From: Planctomycetota bacterium
GTDB lineage: Bacteria; Planctomycetota; UBA1135; GCA-002686595
Direction of reading: 5' to 3'
NCBI GenBank assembly: GCA_016872755.1
Contig: VGZE01000027.1
Span: 1 to 32,034, forward strand
Length of the DNA stretch: 32,034 nucleotides
Below the pieces are notes generated by a model. It made no database searches. It was given only the letters and a program-made list of their open reading frames with translations, and was not told where the DNA came from. Both the position numbers and the translations under genes were made by a program. Below are positions 11,366-19,243 of the stretch, piece after piece (position 1 is the stretch's first letter; each line of letters opens with the position of its first letter).

Positions 11366-12274
11366 ATGACACGCCGCTATCTCGTCACCGGCGCCGCCGG
11401 CATGCTCGGCAGCGAATTGCTGCTGCGCGCCCCGCCCGGCAGCTCGGTCGTGGGCAGCGACCTGCGCGCGGCCCCGGCCGGATCGCCGTCCGTCAGCGCG
11501 ATCGGTGTCGACCTGGCCGATCCCGCGGCGGTCGAGCGGCTCTTCCGCGAGCACGGTCCCTTCGACGGCGTGATCCACGGCGCGGCGTACACGGCGGTCG
11601 ACCAGGCCGAGAGCGAAGAGGCGCTGGCGATGCGCGTGAATGCGACCGCTTGCGCGGTGCTGGCGCGGGCCTGCCGCGCGGCGCGCGCGCCGCTGGTGGC
11701 GGTCAGCACGGACTTCGTCTTCGACGGCGAGGCGGGCACGCCCGGCGGGCAGCGTCCGTACCGCGAGGACGATCCGCCGCGGCCGACCTCGGCCTACGGC
11801 CGCACCAAGCTCGCGGGTGAGCTGCTGGCGCTGGCCGAGCACCCGCTCGGCGTGCGCATCGCGCGCACGCAATGGCTGTACGGGCCGCGCGGCAAGCACT
11901 TCCCGGGGACCATCGTGCGGCTGGCGCGCGAGAAGGGCGCGCTGCGCGTGGTGCACGACCAGCTCGGCTCGCCGACCTCGACGCTCGAGCTGGCTCCGGC
12001 GCTGTGGGACCTCGTGCGCGCCGATGCTCCAAGCGGCATCTACCACGCCGCCTGCGAAGGCGTGTGTTCGTGGCACGACCTCGCCAAGGCTTCGATCGAG
12101 TTGGCCGGGCTCGCGCACGTGCCGTGCGAGCCCTGCGCGACGAGCGAGTTCCCGCGCCCGGCGCGGCGGCCCGCCTACAGCGCGCTCGACTCGAGCAAGC
12201 TCGCCGCGCTGCGCGGCCGACGGCTGAAGGGCTGGCGCGATGCGCTGCGGGATTTCTTCAGCGCCGGCGCCTAG
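11366..12274 (+). CDS. rmlD: dTDP-4-dehydrorhamnose reductase
   Basis: This is predicted to catalyse the last step of dTDP-L-rhamnose synthesis, reducing dTDP-4-dehydrorhamnose with NAD(P)H. The 302-residue protein begins YLVTGAAGMLGSEL, the nucleotide-binding loop (TGAAGMLG 8-15). It continues with HGAAYTAVDQAE (71-82), STDFVFDG (114-121) and catalytic Tyr144 and Lys148 in YGRTK. WLYGPRGKHFPGTI and the late DQLGSPTST motif are typical of RmlD. It starts 10 bases after rmlA, and rmlB follows 15 bases after its stop. The order rmlA-rmlD-rmlB is unusual, and no rmlC (3,5-epimerase) is present between them, though RmlD's substrate requires that activity. Confidence 0.93.
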   Translation: MTRRYLVTGAAGMLGSELLLRAPPGSSVVGSDLRAAPAGSPSVSAIGVDLADPAAVERLFREHGPFDGVIHGAAYTAVDQAESEEALAMRVNATACAVLARACRAARAPLVAVSTDFVFDGEAGTPGGQRPYREDDPPRPTSAYGRTKLAGELLALAEHPLGVRIARTQWLYGPRGKHFPGTIVRLAREKGALRVVHDQLGSPTSTLELAPALWDLVRADAPSGIYHAACEGVCSWHDLAKASIELAGLAHVPCEPCATSEFPRPARRPAYSALDSSKLAALRGRRLKGWRDALRDFFSAGA

Positions 12275-12289
12275 ACTGACGGGCGATCC

Positions 12290-13327
12290 ATGAATGCAAC
12301 GACCGTCCCACCGACCCTCCTCGTCACGGGGGGAGCCGGATTCATCGGCTCCAATTTCGTCCACCTGTTGGCCGAGCAACGGCCCGACGCGCGCGTCGTG
12401 AACCTCGACGCGCTGACCTACGCGGGCAATCTGGAGAACCTGCGCGAGCTCGAGGGGCGCGCGAACCACGTCTTCGTGCACGGCGACATCTGCAAGTCCG
12501 CCGACGTCGCGCGCGCGCTCGCGGCCTGCGGCAAGGGGCCGCTGCAGGTCGTGCACTTCGCCGCCGAGAGCCACGTCGACCGATCGATCCAGTCCGGCCT
12601 GCCCTTCGTCGAGACGAACGTGGTCGGCACGCAGGTGCTGCTCGACGCGTGCCGCGCGCGCGGGGTCGAGCGCTTCGTGCACGTGTCGACCGACGAGGTC
12701 TACGGATCGCTGGGCACGAGCGGGATGTTCACCGAGGACACGCCGCTGGCGCCCAATTCGCCTTACTCTGCGTCCAAGGCCGCCAGCGATTTCCTGGTGC
12801 GCGCGGCCGTGCACACGCACGGATTCCCGGCCTGCATCACGCGCTGCTCGAACAATTACGGGCCGTACCAGTTCCCGGAGAAGCTGATCCCGCTGATGAT
12901 CGCCAACGCCGGCGAGAACAAGGAGCTGCCGGTCTACGGCGACGGCATGAACGTGCGCGACTGGCTGTACGTGCGCGACCACTGCGAGGCGATCCAGGCG
13001 GTGCTCGAGCGCGGGCGTCCCGGCGAGGTCTACAACATCGGCGGACACAACGAGTACCCGAACCTCGAGATCGTGCGCTTGATCCTCAAGCTGCTGGGCA
13101 AGCCCGAGAGCCTGATCCGCTTCGTCAAGGATCGCCCAGGCCACGATCGGCGTTACGCGATCGATGCATCGAAGATGGAACGCGAGCTGGGCTGGCGACC
13201 GCGTTACGACTTCGTGACCGCGCTGCCCTTGACGATCCGGTGGTACCAGTCCCATCCTGAATGGCTACAGCGAGTTAGGAGCGGTGCCTACCGCGACTAC
13301 TACGCTGCTCAGTACGGTGCCCGCTGA
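12290..13327 (+). CDS. rmlB: dTDP-glucose 4,6-dehydratase
   Basis: This converts dTDP-glucose to dTDP-4-keto-6-deoxyglucose with tightly bound NAD. The 345 residues match the family. Motifs are GGAGFIGSNF (14-23), LDALTYAGNLENL (39-51), HFAAESHVDRSI (89-100), STDEVYGSL (133-141) with the Thr-Asp-Glu active-site triplet, and Tyr159 and Lys163 in YSASK. The SNNYGPYQFPEKLIPL string and RDWLYVRDHCEAI are diagnostic of RmlB. The C-terminus ends with the usual tryptophan-rich WYQSHPEW segment. It closes the dTDP-rhamnose group; the polysaccharide export gene follows after 124 non-coding bases. Confidence 0.96.
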   Translation: MNATTVPPTLLVTGGAGFIGSNFVHLLAEQRPDARVVNLDALTYAGNLENLRELEGRANHVFVHGDICKSADVARALAACGKGPLQVVHFAAESHVDRSIQSGLPFVETNVVGTQVLLDACRARGVERFVHVSTDEVYGSLGTSGMFTEDTPLAPNSPYSASKAASDFLVRAAVHTHGFPACITRCSNNYGPYQFPEKLIPLMIANAGENKELPVYGDGMNVRDWLYVRDHCEAIQAVLERGRPGEVYNIGGHNEYPNLEIVRLILKLLGKPESLIRFVKDRPGHDRRYAIDASKMERELGWRPRYDFVTALPLTIRWYQSHPEWLQRVRSGAYRDYYAAQYGAR

Positions 13328-13451
13328 GCGCGGGCCTCCCGCGACTCGCCGCAGCTTCGCCCGCCAACTCACCCTTCCGCTCCGGTTTTCGACCCTCCGC
13401 GACCGCGCGCCACGGAGGCGAGATCGCCTCGAGCTCCACCGGACACCTGGC
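13328..13451 (+). other. Short non-coding gap between rmlB and the export lipoprotein gene
   Basis: This 124-base gap is the longest on this strand in the operon region and could hold a promoter for the assembly genes. It contains one small perfect hairpin, GAGGCG-AGAT-CGCCTC at 13415-13430, without a T tract, so it is a weak terminator candidate at best. I see no clear promoter elements. Confidence 0.4.
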
Positions 13452-14279
13452 ATGACCGATCGTTCCTCCCCTTGTTCGAGCCTCCGGGTCGCGGGCCTGC
13501 TACGGCGCTGCGCGGGATTGGTACGGCGCTGCGCGGGCATCGTCGGGCTGCTCGCGTTGCTGTGCGCGCTCGGTGCCTGTCGCAGCGCGCCTGACAAGCG
13601 CCTGCTGCAGTACTTGAACGAGGACGGTTTCGGCCGGCGCTACAAGGGCAACGCCGAGCAGGAGAACTATGTCACGCTCGGCGACGGCGTGACGTGGGTC
13701 GATGCGGTCAACGCTGCCAACCGCGGCACCGGAAAGGTCGACATCGACGGCACGATCATCGTGCCCGAGTGCGGCGCGGTCAGCGTAGCGGGTTTCACGC
13801 GCAGCGAAATCGAGGCGCTGCTGACGCAGAAGCTGGCTCCGTACTACCAGCGCACCGAGATCCAGGTCCAGATCACGACCAAGGCGAAGAACTACTACAT
13901 CTTCGGCGAGGTCGGGCAGGCCGGCCCCAAGCCGTTGCCCGGCGACTGGACGATCTTCGACGCGGTGATGACTTCCGGTCCGAAGGACCACACGGCCAAT
14001 CTCGGGCGCGTCAAGCTGATCCGCGCCGATCCGCAGGATCCCTTCGTGTCCGTGCTCAACGTGGCCGACATGCTGCGCACGGGCGACTCGACGTTCAACG
14101 TGTTGATCCAGGAGAACGACATCGTGATCGTGCCTCCGACGCTGCTCGCGCAGGTCGGCTACTTCATCGGCGACCTGGTGTCGCCGTTCACGACGGTCTT
14201 CGCGACGGTCTTCCAGAGCTTGTTCGCGATCAACAACTTCAACAACTTCGGCAAGTTCAACAACAACGGGATCTTCTGA
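13452..14279 (+). CDS. Polysaccharide export outer-membrane lipoprotein (Wza-like)
   Basis: This is predicted to form part of the outer-membrane or periplasmic polysaccharide secretion channel. The 275-residue protein has a lipoprotein signal: arginine-rich start, hydrophobic IVGLLALLCAL and lipobox LGAC with Cys43. The poly-export domain is seen at about 85-160: VDIDGTIIVPECGAVSVAG, then SEIEALLTQKLAPYY and EIQVQITTKAK. An SLBB-like segment follows: YYIFGEVGQAGPKPLPGDWTIFDAVM with VLIQENDIVIVPP near the end. The C-terminus is unusual: an asparagine/phenylalanine-rich tail (AINNFNNFGKFNNNGIF) after a hydrophobic stretch. The signal peptide contains a 21-base tandem duplication. The ATG at 13452 is chosen because the longer frame upstream would overlap rmlB. 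Confidence 0.9.
   Translation: MTDRSSPCSSLRVAGLLRRCAGLVRRCAGIVGLLALLCALGACRSAPDKRLLQYLNEDGFGRRYKGNAEQENYVTLGDGVTWVDAVNAANRGTGKVDIDGTIIVPECGAVSVAGFTRSEIEALLTQKLAPYYQRTEIQVQITTKAKNYYIFGEVGQAGPKPLPGDWTIFDAVMTSGPKDHTANLGRVKLIRADPQDPFVSVLNVADMLRTGDSTFNVLIQENDIVIVPPTLLAQVGYFIGDLVSPFTTVFATVFQSLFAINNFNNFGKFNNNGIF
13498..13537 (+). repeat. 21-base tandem duplication in the signal peptide of the export lipoprotein
   Basis: The 16 bases at 13501-13516 recur exactly at 13522-13537, a period of 21 bases, giving the repeated peptide LLRRCAG-LVRRCAG. The repeat keeps frame and adds seven residues before the hydrophobic core. Confidence 0.85.
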
Positions 14280-14312
14280 GCGGGGATCCGCCGGGCGCAA
14301 CACCACAACACG

Positions 14313-15953
14313 ATGGCCGTACAAGTCGAATCCCAGGGACAGGTCCAGGAATTCGTCGACGTGCTCGGGCGCCGGCGCTGGCAGGTGATCCTGCCCGCGC
14401 TGTTCGTGCTCGCGCTCGGTTGCGTGGCCGCCGTGATCGTCCCGAAGAAATACCGGGTGCAGACGCGCATCGAGTTGCGCGAGGCGCGCGTGCAGGAGGA
14501 TCCGCAGCGCAAGAACCCCGAGGAGGCGCCCACTGCTCGCGAGATCTACAACGCCGAGCACCACATCATCCACCGCAACCGCGTCCAGAAGCTGATTCGC
14601 GACGAGCTGAAGTGGGATGACTACGCCCGGCTGTCGGAGGCCGACCGGGATCTGTACATCGACCGGGTGTTGAAGAACATCGAAGTCGCGGTGCTGCAGA
14701 AGGCGCGCAACGAGGGCTCCACTTTCGTCGACATCTATTACGCCGACGTGGATCCGCAGCGCGCCGTCGAGTTCCTCAATCGTCTGGCGCGGCTGTGGGT
14801 GACCGAGGTCATCGACCGCGATCGCAACGTGCTGCGCAAGGAACTCGACCTGGCCCAGGACCGGCTGGCCGAGGCGCAGAAGTACGCGACGCTGGCCGGC
14901 AAGCAACTGGCCGACCTGTTGCAGCAGAACGATCTGGATCTGGTCGAACCGACCGCCTACGGGCAGGTCAATCGCGACAAGGTCGACGTGCGCATCGGCG
15001 CCGCCGAGCTCGAGCGCGACGGGTTGGTCGCGTCGGTCGCCGGGCTGCAGGCGCAGATCGAGGCGCTGGAGCAGCAGTGGGCGAACACGGAGCCGACGAT
15101 CCCGGTCGTGGACACGCAGGAGGGGACCAGCAACGTCGCCGAGGTCGCTGCTCTGGAGTCGGCCATCAAGGATCTGCAGGCCAAGCAGAGGGCCTTCAAG
15201 CCCGCGCACACGACCTGGCAACTGCTCGACGAGGAAATCAAGGCCGTCGAGAAGAAGTTGACCGCGCTGCAACAAACCGCCACGGAGGCACAGGTCTACA
15301 CGCGCTTCGAGCCCAACCCGCTGCGGCCGCAGCTACGCCAGCAGATCGACCAGATCGCCGCGCAGGCCGGCGGCCAGAAGGCGCGCCTGCTGGTGGTCGA
15401 GGAGCAATTGGCTCAGGCGCGGCGCGAGCGCAGCGAGCGTGTCGAGGTGCTTCGCCGGCGCGACGAGCTCAAGCGCGAGAAGCAGGTCCGCGACGAGGAG
15501 TACGCGTTGCAGCAGCGCGAATACACGCGCAAGAAGGCCGCCTTGGAGGCCGCCACGGAGGCCTACGGCAATCCGTTCGAATTCACGTCCGAGGCGCAGG
15601 CTCCGCGCCGGCCGAACTACCCCAACCCGTGGGTCATCGTCGGCTTCGCCGCGATCGCGGGGGTCGCATTCGGCCTGGCCAGCGCGCTGCTGAGCGAGTA
15701 CTCGCGCAACTGCTACCGCGGCGTCGGAGACGTGGCGCGCGTGCTGGTGGTCCCCGTGCTCGGGGTGGTCAGCACGATCGTCACGCGCACCGAGCTGCGG
15801 CGCCGCCGCATGCGGCGCATGACCACCGCATTCTCCACCGTCGCGATCCTGGGCGGCTTGGCCTGGTTCACCTGGGCCTGGGTCTACCAGCGCGAAGTCC
15901 TCCCCACGGGTCTCGTGCAGGCGATCGCCGACCTGCAACTGGCCCTGAAGTAA
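14313..15953 (+). CDS. Wzz/GumC-like polysaccharide chain-length determinant
   Basis: This is an inner-membrane polysaccharide co-polymerase that would control chain length and link to the export protein. The 546-residue protein has an N-terminal Wzz domain with a first membrane helix at about 24-43, and PKKYRVQTRIEL directly after it. A long periplasmic coiled-coil region (about 190-430, rich in Glu, Gln, Arg and Ala) follows. A second membrane helix is at about 439-461, preceded by a Pro-rich RRPNYPNPW typical of Wzz proteins. A third hydrophobic helix near 505-525 follows a basic stretch. It lacks the tyrosine kinase domain of Wzc, as do the chain-length proteins of exosortase-type loci. 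It starts 33 bases after the export gene. Confidence 0.9.
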   Translation: MAVQVESQGQVQEFVDVLGRRRWQVILPALFVLALGCVAAVIVPKKYRVQTRIELREARVQEDPQRKNPEEAPTAREIYNAEHHIIHRNRVQKLIRDELKWDDYARLSEADRDLYIDRVLKNIEVAVLQKARNEGSTFVDIYYADVDPQRAVEFLNRLARLWVTEVIDRDRNVLRKELDLAQDRLAEAQKYATLAGKQLADLLQQNDLDLVEPTAYGQVNRDKVDVRIGAAELERDGLVASVAGLQAQIEALEQQWANTEPTIPVVDTQEGTSNVAEVAALESAIKDLQAKQRAFKPAHTTWQLLDEEIKAVEKKLTALQQTATEAQVYTRFEPNPLRPQLRQQIDQIAAQAGGQKARLLVVEEQLAQARRERSERVEVLRRRDELKREKQVRDEEYALQQREYTRKKAALEAATEAYGNPFEFTSEAQAPRRPNYPNPWVIVGFAAIAGVAFGLASALLSEYSRNCYRGVGDVARVLVVPVLGVVSTIVTRTELRRRRMRRMTTAFSTVAILGGLAWFTWAWVYQREVLPTGLVQAIADLQLALK

Positions 15954-15978
15954 CGCCGCCCGGCGGAGCCAGAGCGAC

Positions 15979-17349
15979 TTGCGCGACCTCGCCTTCTCGC
16001 TGATCGTCATAGGCCTGCTGCCGGTGTGCTTCCGGCGCCCGTTCATCGGCTTGCTGGTCTTCTCCTGGCTCGCCTACATGCGCGGTCAGGACCTGACCTG
16101 GGGCTTCGCGCGCGACGCGCGCTGGTCCTACTACGTCGCGATCATCACGCTGGTCGGCTTCTACGTCGGAGAGCGACAGCGCCTGTTCCTGCCCGACTTG
16201 CGCAACTACCTGATGCTCGCCTTGTTGGCGCTCACCGGGATCGGGATCCTGTTGTCGCGTGTTCCGGACGCCTACCAGTTCGGGCGCTACGTCGAATTCT
16301 GCAAGATCGTCGGAGTCGCTTTGTTCACGACCGGCGTGTGCCGTACCCGCGAGCAGTTGCGCGTGCTGGTCTGGGTGATTGCCTTGTCGCTGGGCTTCCT
16401 GGGCGTCAAGTACGGCGTCTGGGGAATCCTGACGCTGGGCCGCGGGCAGATCCTGCAGGGACCGGGCGGTCTGTTGGCCGACAACAACGACTTCTCGCTG
16501 GCCATGGCGATGTGCATGCCGCTGCTCCTGCACATCGGGCTGTCGGAGCGGCGCGAGGTGCTGCGACGAGCCTTCCTGCTGATGGTGCCGCTGGTCGTGA
16601 TCACGATCGTGCTGACGCACTCGCGCGGCGGCTTCCTGTCGATCGCCGGCGTGTTCGTGGTGCTGGCCTGGCGCTCGCAGAACCGCATCGCCGGGCTGCT
16701 GCTCCTGCTGCTGATCGCGATCGGCGGATGGATCGCCGCGCCCGCCACGTACAAGGAACGCATTTCGACGATCAGCACGAGCGAGGCCTCGGCGGCCGGC
16801 CGACTGAAATCCTGGGCAGTGGCGACGCGCATGGCCGCCGACAACCCGATGCTCGGCGTCGGTTTCGGCCACTTCCGCAACCACTACCTCGAATACGAGC
16901 CCAATCCGACGCCAGGGCAACTCTCGGGCAAGGACATCATCGTCGCGCACAACTCGTACCTGCAGATCTGGGCCGAGTGCGGCACGCCGGCCTTCCTGAT
17001 CTACATGGGCGTGATCGGGATGAGTTTCTTCTCGCTGTGGAGGGTGCGCAAGCGGGCCCAGGAGGTCTACGCCGCGAGTTGGATCATCAACTACGCGAAC
17101 ATGTTCGAGGCGACGCTGGTCGCCTTCCTGATCGGCAGCACCTTCCTCAATCGCGGGCACTTCGACCTGCTCTACCACTTCATCGCGATCGTGATCATCT
17201 TCGAGCGCGTCGCCCTGGCCGAGATCGCCGAGCCGGAGAAGTACCTGGACAAGGGGCGCGCGCGCGGCGACCTGCGGCTGAGCTCTGTGCGCGGCTTCGG
17301 AGTGCGCATGCCGCGCCGCGGCTTCCGCTCCACGGCGCTGGAGGGCTGA
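15979..17349 (+). CDS. O-antigen ligase-like membrane protein, exosortase A-associated O-glycosylation ligase type
   Basis: This polytopic membrane protein of 456 residues is predicted to polymerise or ligate glycan chains. The TTG start at 15979 gives MRDLAFSLIVIGLLPVC, matching the N-terminus of the exosortase-A-associated ligase family as I remember it; no better ATG exists. I recognise family strings such as SWLAYMRGQDLTWGFARD, WVIALSLGFLGVKYGVWGI and GGLLADNNDFSLAMAM. The Wzy/WaaL core is visible in THSRGGFLSIAGVF and in the conserved VAHNSYLQIWAECG with its histidine. About ten membrane helices are apparent. The C-terminal 40 residues are basic and cytoplasmic-looking. It is followed seven bases later by the amidotransferase gene. 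Confidence 0.88.
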   Translation: MRDLAFSLIVIGLLPVCFRRPFIGLLVFSWLAYMRGQDLTWGFARDARWSYYVAIITLVGFYVGERQRLFLPDLRNYLMLALLALTGIGILLSRVPDAYQFGRYVEFCKIVGVALFTTGVCRTREQLRVLVWVIALSLGFLGVKYGVWGILTLGRGQILQGPGGLLADNNDFSLAMAMCMPLLLHIGLSERREVLRRAFLLMVPLVVITIVLTHSRGGFLSIAGVFVVLAWRSQNRIAGLLLLLLIAIGGWIAAPATYKERISTISTSEASAAGRLKSWAVATRMAADNPMLGVGFGHFRNHYLEYEPNPTPGQLSGKDIIVAHNSYLQIWAECGTPAFLIYMGVIGMSFFSLWRVRKRAQEVYAASWIINYANMFEATLVAFLIGSTFLNRGHFDLLYHFIAIVIIFERVALAEIAEPEKYLDKGRARGDLRLSSVRGFGVRMPRRGFRSTALEG

Positions 17350-17356
17350 GCACCCG

Positions 17357-19243
17357 ATGTGCGGATTGGCCGGATACGGGCTCTCCGACCGCGCGGGAAG
17401 CGTCGACCGCGTGCTGCTGCAGCGCATGACCGCCGCGATCGTGCACCGCGGACCCGACAGCGACGGCCACCACGTGCGCGGCCCGCTCGGCATCGGCTTC
17501 CGGCGCCTGTCGATCATCGATCTGGCGGGCGGAACGCAGCCGCTGTTCGACGAGAGCGGCGCGATCGCGGTCACCTGCAACGGCGAGATCTACAACTACC
17601 GAGAGCTGCGCGCGGGACTCGAGGCACGCGGCCATCGCTTCCGCACCGGCTCCGACGTCGAGACGATCGTCCACCTCTACGAGGAGCACGGCGCGCGCGC
17701 CGTCGAGCACCTGGTCGGCATGTTCGCGTTCGCGCTGCTCGACAGCCGTTGCGATCCGCCGAAGCTGCTGCTCGGTCGCGATCGCCTGGGGATCAAGCCG
17801 GTCTACTACGCGCGTACCGAGCGCGGCCTCGCCTACGCGTCCGAGCCGAAGGCGATCCTGGCGCTGGACTGGTTGCCGCGGCGCCTGCGCGCGCACGCGC
17901 TGGTCGATTACCTGGTGCAGGGCTACAGCGGCGGCGAGCATTCGGCCTGGGGCGGCATCCGGCGACTCCCGCCCGGTCATGTGCTCGAGTGGCAGCCCGG
18001 GGGCGAGCCGGTGCTGACGCGCTACTGGGACCTGCCGACCGACGCGCAGCGCGGGCCGGCCGACTCCGCGGAGATCCGCGACTGGCTCGACCGGGTCGTG
18101 CGCGAACACCTGATCGCCGACGTTCCGCTGGGCGCGTTCCTCTCGGGCGGCATCGATTCCAGTGCCGTCGTCACGTCGATGGCCGCGGCGCTCTCGACGC
18201 CGGTCGTCGCGTGCTCGGTCGGTTTCGACGAGGCCTCGCACGACGAGCTCGTCACCGCGCGCGAGACGGCGCGGATCCTGGGCGCGCAGCACCACACCGA
18301 GGTGCTGCGCGCGGACCCGACCCTCGCGCTCGACACGCTGCCGTGGTTCTTCGACGAACCGTTGGCGGACCCGTCGACGGTGCCGACCTACCTCGTTTCG
18401 CGCATGGCGCGTGCGCACGTCACCGTGGCCTTGTCGGGTGACGGCGGTGACGAGGTCTTCGCCGGCTACCGACGCTACGTGCACGACTGGGCCGAGAACC
18501 GGCTGCGTGCGCGGATCGGCCGCGCCGGTCGCGCGCTGTCGGGGGTCCTGGGCCGGCACTATCCGAAACTCGACTGGGCGCCGCGACCGCTGCGCGGGCG
18601 GACCTTCCTGACCAATCTGGCCGATGATCCCGCGCACGCCTACTTCCGCAGCGTGTCGCAGCTCGAGCTGGCCGACGCGCGCGCGCTGCTCGGACCGGCT
18701 GCGCGCGAGGCCGGCGCGGGCCACGATCCGTTCGTGGCCTTCGCCGAACACCATGCGCGGCCGCGCGGCGTCGATGCGCTGTACCGCGCGCAGTACGCCG
18801 ATTTCCACACCTACCTGCCGGACCAGATCCTGGCCAAGACCGATCGGGCCTCGATGGCGGTCTCGTTGGAGCTGCGACCGCCGCTGCTCGACCACCGCTT
18901 CGTCGAACGCTTCGCGCCGCTGCCGGCGCGCGAGAAAGTGCGCGGCGCGCGCGGCAAGCACGCACTGCGCGAGGCCCTGCGCGGCCGCGTGCGCGACGCC
19001 GTGCTGGACGGAGTCAAGCGCGGCTTCGACACGCCGCTCGACCGCTGGATCGCCGGCCCGCTGGCGGCTTCGGTCGAGCAGGCGCTGCGCGCGCTGCCCG
19101 CGGACTGGATCGATACGCGTCGCGCCAGGCAGTTGTTCGACGAGCACCGCGCCGGGCGCCGCAACCACGCGCGCGCGCTGTGGAGCTTGCTCGTGCTCGA
19201 GCGCTGGCGCGCGCGTCACGGCGTCGAGGACGCCCTGGCATGA
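17357..19243 (+). CDS. Asparagine synthase-like amidotransferase, XrtA/PEP-CTERM system type
   Basis: The 628-residue protein has the two-domain plan of glutamine-dependent asparagine synthetase. The N-terminal glutaminase starts MCGLAGYG with nucleophile Cys2, followed by VHRGPDSDGHH and CNGEIYNYRELR. The ATP pyrophosphatase loop LSGGIDSSAV is at about 262-271, and SGDGGDEVFAGYRRY follows. DQILAKTDRASMAVSLELRPPLLDH is conserved in this class. Within polysaccharide loci such proteins are thought to amidate sugar carboxylates rather than aspartate; the nearby UDP-uronate enzymes would fit that. The substrate is inference. Its stop overlaps the start of the next gene (ATGA), indicating translational coupling. 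Confidence 0.92.
   Translation: MCGLAGYGLSDRAGSVDRVLLQRMTAAIVHRGPDSDGHHVRGPLGIGFRRLSIIDLAGGTQPLFDESGAIAVTCNGEIYNYRELRAGLEARGHRFRTGSDVETIVHLYEEHGARAVEHLVGMFAFALLDSRCDPPKLLLGRDRLGIKPVYYARTERGLAYASEPKAILALDWLPRRLRAHALVDYLVQGYSGGEHSAWGGIRRLPPGHVLEWQPGGEPVLTRYWDLPTDAQRGPADSAEIRDWLDRVVREHLIADVPLGAFLSGGIDSSAVVTSMAAALSTPVVACSVGFDEASHDELVTARETARILGAQHHTEVLRADPTLALDTLPWFFDEPLADPSTVPTYLVSRMARAHVTVALSGDGGDEVFAGYRRYVHDWAENRLRARIGRAGRALSGVLGRHYPKLDWAPRPLRGRTFLTNLADDPAHAYFRSVSQLELADARALLGPAAREAGAGHDPFVAFAEHHARPRGVDALYRAQYADFHTYLPDQILAKTDRASMAVSLELRPPLLDHRFVERFAPLPAREKVRGARGKHALREALRGRVRDAVLDGVKRGFDTPLDRWIAGPLAASVEQALRALPADWIDTRRARQLFDEHRAGRRNHARALWSLLVLERWRARHGVEDALA

Noticed and set aside
13415-13430. Six-base-pair hairpin as a rho-independent terminator after rmlB
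   Set aside because: The stem is short and has no T tract.
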